Assembly: GCA_035222895.1 (NCBI GenBank)
Contig: JAVYIG010002369.1
Coordinates: 1-64,000 of the forward strand
Direction: 5' to 3'
Length of the DNA: 64,000 nt
DNA from: Strongylocentrotus droebachiensis
Taxonomy: Eukaryota > Echinodermata > Echinoidea > Camarodonta > Strongylocentrotidae
Shown here in pieces: positions 59,185 to 64,000 of the stretch. Numbering within the stretch: position 1 is the stretch's first letter; every line of letters starts with the position of its first letter. Made by a program: the position numbers and the translations under genes. A model generated the notes under the pieces. It ran no database searches, had not been told where the DNA came from, and saw nothing but the letters and a program-made list of their open reading frames with translations.

Positions 59185-60754
59185 ATAAGACAAACTCAAC
59201 ATTATAATCAAACTGTAAAAACGTTGTTGTACTTGATAATATACAGGAAAACAGTTCGCGGGAATAAATCTACGAACAGCTTGCACAGAGTACACCTGCA
59301 ACAATGCTTTATTAAACATTAACAAATGCCATAGATGGAGCATTGAATATTAGATGAATCAATCTTGATGAGTTCCTGTCCATAATATTCGGTGACCTTT
59401 GACGTCACACATTCTTCTAAAAAGAGTTCGAATCAATGCAGGATTTAAGTAAAAGGCCAGGTACTTTAAAGAAAAAACCAAAAACTGGGGAAGCCCATTC
59501 TTGAATTTGTATATTTTAATTTATTCAGATATATTTTCGGTTCCGACATGTGCTTTGTTCAATTTACATCAGACAATGTATTTTTCACATGCTTTGTAAA
59601 GTCTGTCTCTCTTTATGTCATTGTATTTCAAACACTAGGTTGAAATCCAAATATGTCCGACATTTATTTTATTATAGGACATACGTACACCAGGGTATAC
59701 AAATCAAGTGTAATACAATGGTTAACGAGGATCCGATCCCATGTTACGACATGTTATGCACTTTTTCCTAGCCTCGACCTAGGAAGCCTTTTCAGAAATC
59801 ACCTGGTTGACCTTTCGTCTCTTTATCAATAAAGTCATCGTAATCGCTTTAAGGTTTTCCTCACGATTCGGCAGCTACAAAATGTTCAAATGTTTCCCCT
59901 TGTATGGCAAAAGTAAGATGTACGGTATGGCCGTTTCTTTCCCTAAGAAATAAAACTCCATGTTTACCTTTCGCCTGTCCAGGTTGATCACACGAGGAGT
60001 ATCTCGCGGAGTGGAACTTAATTCAAGAGCCCAAACGAGCTTCATTCAATTCGAAAGCGCGGCGAGGAACTCTCCCAAACATTATCGCTCTTGCGATCAC
60101 GGGAGCTAAGACGCATATACCTAGCTAAGTAATTTTCCATTTGCCCACCGGCGGCATCAGATGGCGGAGCAATTGCACTTGTTGCTTCTTAGCCGATGAA
60201 GTCTCGTTGATTGACGCACTGATACTCGTACCTCGTTATGTGGACTTTTGCGAGACAATTTAACAACTTTATTTGAAGAGGAAGATAAGAGTTGCGTTGC
60301 CAGAGTGTATGAATGAACGGGGATGGGGAGCCGTATGGTAGAAAGGACTATATTTTCATATTTGGTCATTGCAGCTTAAAAGGAATACTACAGTATGTGG
60401 AGTTTTACTAGATGATTAAATTTTTGAATAAAGGAAGTATATTTCCAGATTATTATTTTTACTGATTACGATAGTTTATCATAACCCTTGGGGATATCAC
60501 ATTATGATACAACGTCCCTGTACGTGCAAACTAGCTTGATACATTTCTAGCTCGGCTTTCCCTCTGGCAATAATTTATTGGGTGCACTGTGCATTGTAAC
60601 GTAAACATATTTCAATCTTTCAATCCTTAAAAAGAAATGTCAAGTTGTTATAAATGTGTTGTTATCACATGGATGTTATTGTATATTATATGTTTAGCTG
60701 TGTCCTTACTTTTGTAACTCTCACAGGTTTATTGTTTTTATATATCACTTAGTT
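59185..60754. other. Spacer, no gene seen
   Basis: TGACGTCA at 59400-59407; a GC-richer patch at about 59985-60190 without coding character. Confidence 0.35.
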
Positions 60755-60925
60755 TTTGTAAATTGATATTTTCTAGTATTTCATGTTAAACTTTTGTATT
60801 GTTGTTCTTGATGTTGTTGTTCATCTATTTTGTATGATGCAGCAGGGCGTCATTGTAAAGCAGTTTTCTAACTCAATAAACTTCCTTGCATTTTAAAAGC
60901 AGACATGAATAAATGAAAAATGAAA
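60755..60925 (+). mobile_element. Possible LINE 3' tail
   Basis: The string GCAGGGCGTCATTGTAAAGC, then AATAAACTTCCTTGCATTTT, then A-rich AATAAATGAAAAATGAAAT resembles the 3' ends of non-LTR elements: a fixed stem-like motif, AATAAA and an A-rich tail. No coding part is present. Confidence 0.3.
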
Positions 60926-60929
60926 TAAA

Positions 60930-61086
60930 GAATCATCATCCCAGGTACCATTTAACTCACCTGGGGCGAGAGTGGCAAATGTGGTTTCAATGTCCTGCCA
61001 CGTGACGTTGGTGCTGTGTCAAGGATTCTAACCCCGTACCCCAAAATACAAGGGTCAATAACACATTCACAAGACCATGACACTTC
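60930..61086 (-). mobile_element. tRNA-derived SINE (head and core)
   Basis: On the minus strand: GTGTCATGGTCTTGTGAATG, TTATTGACCCTTGTATTTTG and B-box-like GGGGTTAGAATCC form the head. The core follows as GTGGCAGGACATTGAAACCA, CATTTGCCACTCTCGCCCCA and GGTGAGTTAAATGGTACCTG. The same core occurs at 21590-21760. The CAG|GTGAGT in the core mimics a splice donor. Confidence 0.6.
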
Positions 61087-61089
61087 AGA

Positions 61090-62355
61090 ATGCGAAATAT
61101 GTGAGTATCTGTTACCCAAAACTGTGGTACAAAATATGATTGTGCCGTTCATCGCTGTCTTACGATCGATTTTTTCTGCTTACGATAATGGTCGCCGTCA
61201 GTTCTCCCACTCACTGAAGTTTACGGTTAAAAGGAGTTGTGATATCTAGTAAGTAACGAAAGAGGGACCCCTGCACCGGTGTGTGAGAACTGACCTACTC
61301 ACGGGGGCCGCCCTTGAAATATGCCAGCAATATTATGATATAAAGATGTAACGGGTAGACACAAGCACATCCTCTTTATTATAAAAAAGCAAACAGATTC
61401 ATGAATTTTGCAACATGAACTTGGGACACTGGGCAATGAACGCACTTAAGCTGTGACTTTCGGTAAATATTTAATTGAATTTACGTGACCAGACTCTTTT
61501 TTTTCCGCAGATGATGACAGGAAGAGCGTTGACAGCACCATGCAGAAGTAATCGGTAACGAAACTGTGATAGGTTGGTTAGTGAAGTATGAGGTGTTTAT
61601 GTGAATGCAGAACGAGCACATTTCCCGGTACTCATTCACGATGTGCTCGATTATGGTAAAAGTGGACAAAATAATTGTTGAGCTTCCTTATAGTTTTTTT
61701 TAAACGTCAGTTTAGAAGAACATCATGGAAGAAGTGTCCCCTATAAAAGATTGGTCTTCAGATGCCCTCATAATTAAAATATAACGAGAAACAGCGGAAA
61801 GGTCTAGGCCAAACATTCATGCCACAATGTGTAGTCCCATGTACTCATGTGCGTGTACAATGCACGCACTCTTCATCAATGAATTTAGGCCAATTTATGA
61901 TTTGTCAAAACCTCATCGCAGGCACCAATTCTTATCTATTGCATAATCTACCTTTCCCAAGTGCTTCTTGACAATATCTATCAGTATGTGATCACACGAA
62001 CAGTACTCAACTTTATCGTTAACATCAAAGTAGACCTTACTATGCAACGTTACCCTTACAATGTTTCGATCGCCTTCAATTCTCAAGGAACTCAATGACT
62101 GTGTCCTTCCGGATCCACTCAAGGACGCATGTGATCGATGAAGTAGAAACTAAGTATTTGCAACGGATGCTCGAAAGTATCTAAAGCATTCCTAGAAACG
62201 TGTATACACAGTTGAAAATCAGCTCCTGGTTAATTTGTATTAGACATTATATACCAGCTGCACTTTAGGCGTTACCTTCTCTACACGTTGCATATTTTAG
62301 GATCATGTCGAACGAAAGGCACTGAAGTTAAAGACAAATGTGAAGGTATCCAGTG
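61090..62355. other. Spacer, no gene seen
   Basis: No defined element; short frames only. Confidence 0.35.
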
Positions 62356-62363
62356 CTTCCTTA

Positions 62364-62650
62364 CAGGGGCGGTGATCCCGAGGGACAGGGCGACACGTCC
62401 CCCCTCAATTTTGTTTAGGGGGGGGGGGAATCGTCCCCTCCGGAAAATTTGAACAAGTGCAAACAGAAATGTATAGCAAATACTGACAAGAGACTGCAAC
62501 ACACTTTGAGGCTCGGGAGGGCCCAAGAGTATATTGTATAATATTGTAGAAAATCTGTATGCCATTGGTATCACCTTGACACCTAAGGAATACAAATTTT
62601 CCCTCGCATCTCGTCCCCCCTCCCCGGTCATGAAAAGAAATCGCCGCCCG
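62364..62650. mobile_element. hAT-type MITE with exact 8-bp target duplication
   Basis: The 8-bp CTTCCTTA lies at 62356-62363 and again at 62651-62658. The left end is CAGGGGCGGTGAT; the inverted right end is CGGGCGGCGATTT. An 8-bp duplication and a CAGGGGCGG-type end are hallmarks of hAT transposons. It is 287 bp, with a G homopolymer near 62418, and the minus open frame across it (62281-62631) is incidental. No transposase. Confidence 0.82.
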
Positions 62651-62659
62651 CTTCCTTAG

Positions 62660-63575
62660 GTGCGTGTATACACATGTTCAATATAGTTAATATTAAATGT
62701 GTATTAGAAGTTTAATACTTCTTATTGAATAAATCAATGAAGACAGAAAGAAAGAAAGAAGTAGAAAAAGAACAGGAAATATATAAAGGAATAAATTGTA
62801 TTCAGCAACTAATATTCACCTAAGCGTCAACGATTCGATTTGCAACCCCCTCGTGATAAATGACTATTTTTTAATTAAAGTGAGGATACTTTCTTTAAAA
62901 AAAATTGTGTCTAAGTTTACAAAGTCTATTTCCAATTGTGAAAATTGAATATTCCCCAAGCTACTGTCAAGTTTCTTCTCAAAAGTACTTTTTTCTGGAA
63001 TAGCGGTATTACTGTGACTAAGTATTGAATATCATCCTTTGCTTGATTGTCTATATCCCAAGGACTATTTATCATCGATTTGCTTTCTATCTGTCTATCA
63101 TCTTTTCTCTTCATTCAGGATTTCCCCTGGGTTCGACATTAAGATAGTCTGCGAAACAAATCGAACGATTAATGGATGCGATATGATGTCACAAGAGAGA
63201 CAGAATATTACTCGAACATATTCCCTTTTATTGTTTTGGCTTCCTTCCTACCGTAAATAGTAAGAACTGCAACTCAGTGACGTGCAATAATCATTACGAA
63301 AATCTCTACGGGGACATGTTTCGGAGAGAGTTACTGAGCCGAAACGACTCCGTTGATAAGAACAAAATGCACTGCTGCACCGTGAGATATCTAGCTTGTT
63401 CCTGTTATTTCCATTACATTTTTAATGTTAGTAAAACAATTTTAAATGTCATTACAAATCAAAATAAGGACAAGTCATCGGTTTAATATCCACGCAAAGT
63501 TGGCTGCGTTCGCGTAAAGTTAAGAGACATCTGGGCAAGTACCAATAGTTAGTGTTCGTCCTGCGCATTTTTATA
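62660..63575. other. Spacer with short (GAAA)n near 62745-62760
   Basis: No gene recognised. Confidence 0.35.
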
Positions 63576-63577
63576 TC

Positions 63578-63665
63578 ATTTTCATTAACACTATAATCCC
63601 ACTTTCATTAACACGAACTACAATGTCATTTTCATTAATATGAACTATACTTTCATTTTCAGAAG
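63578..63665 (+). repeat. Short tandem repeat, unit about 25 bp
   Basis: CATTTTCATTAACACTATAA, CTTTCATTAACACGAACTAC, CATTTTCATTAATATGAACT and a final CTTTCATTTTCAG give about three and a half imperfect units. Confidence 0.75.
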
Positions 63666-63669
63666 ACGG

Positions 63670-64000
63670 CCGTAGCTATATTTATGAATGGCTTTAGAAT
63701 TCTGAAATAAATGTTACCTTTCAATTTTAAGTAGGAATTTCTAATGTCTCAGCACCATTTCCGATGCATATTCTAAGTGATTTTTTGTTGTTGACTTCTA
63801 TGTTGTTAGCATGTACGAATCCTTTTTTTTTCCATTGACTTTATCACGTACACAAATTTTGCCGGACTGGAAAAGATAGATTTACGATGTAACTTTACAT
63901 TTCATTTTTACACTGTTCCCATCGCTTATTTCTAGTAGCATATTCAGACTTTCCTCTCAAGAGGGGCAAAACACCACGGCTTATGGAAATGCATATAATT
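63670..64000. other. Window end, no gene seen
   Basis: AT-rich sequence with short T-runs. Confidence 0.35.

Noticed and set aside
6672-59407. Three palindromic TGACGTCA (CRE-like) sites at 6672, 47030 and 59400
   Set aside because: About one is expected by chance in a window this size and none is at a plausible promoter; the one near the receptor is on its 3' side.
61000-61086. tRNA gene on the minus strand with a GTGTCA/TGACAC closing stem
   Set aside because: The T-arm does not pair and the sequence continues directly into a SINE core, so it is a SINE head rather than a functional tRNA.
60961-61121. Minus-strand exon with a perfect CAG|GTGAGT donor and an acceptor-like CCACAG
   Set aside because: The same sequence, including the donor-like string, is the core of a tRNA-derived SINE found elsewhere in the window.
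62281-62631. 116-codon minus-strand open frame
   Set aside because: It lies almost wholly inside the non-autonomous hAT MITE and reads through its homopolymer; no recognisable protein.

Overview
Eukaryotic, AT-rich (by eye well under 40% GC), gene-poor nuclear DNA with one convincing gene. No rRNA, tRNA, CRISPR array, operon or bacterial signal was found. The repeats suggest a marine invertebrate deuterostome, most likely an echinoderm such as a sea urchin or relative. The clues are tRNA-headed SINEs with a shared core, many small TTAA-flanked transposons, a foldback element whose arms are built of units of about 15 bp, and an intronless rhodopsin-type receptor. The species assignment is inference.

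The gene is a class A (rhodopsin family) G-protein-coupled receptor on the minus strand at 47565-48704. It has 379 residues in one uninterrupted exon, with seven membrane segments, an ERY version of the DRY motif, CWxP and NPxxY. Its ligand cannot be read from the sequence; a neuropeptide-type or orphan receptor is most likely. Nothing else in the window can be linked to it functionally.

The rest is mainly mobile-element debris. 1-5400: AT-rich spacer, microsatellites and one copy of a 0.4-kb dispersed repeat. 5411-8481: two piggyBac-like MITEs in opposite orientation around 1.5 kb; one holds a perfect 51-bp palindrome. 9052-12254: a TTAA-flanked MITE, a short TTAA-flanked element and a 1.3-kb non-autonomous DNA transposon carrying zinc-finger coding fragments, an exact 129-bp tandem duplication and a 105-bp-arm palindrome. 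17203-17640: a decayed LINE ORF2 end interrupted by a MITE. 20866-29523: another TTAA element, SINE copies, a LINE-like tail and one unassigned open frame. 30721-31290: a purine tract. 34667-39518: an inverted-repeat element, a TU-like foldback element with a 9-bp flanking repeat, a highly degenerate tandem array that may be a relic zinc-finger gene, the second 0.4-kb repeat and another hairpin MITE. 42370-42765: a degenerate minisatellite. 50041-50664: a recent 315-bp tandem duplication upstream of the receptor gene. 52537-63665: small tandem repeats, three more SINEs, the third copy of the short TTAA element and a hAT-type MITE with an exact 8-bp target duplication.

I saw no clear candidate for a new multi-gene system. 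The strongest leads are the composite TTAA element pair, the zinc-finger-carrying transposon, the foldback element and the degenerate C/H-rich array.
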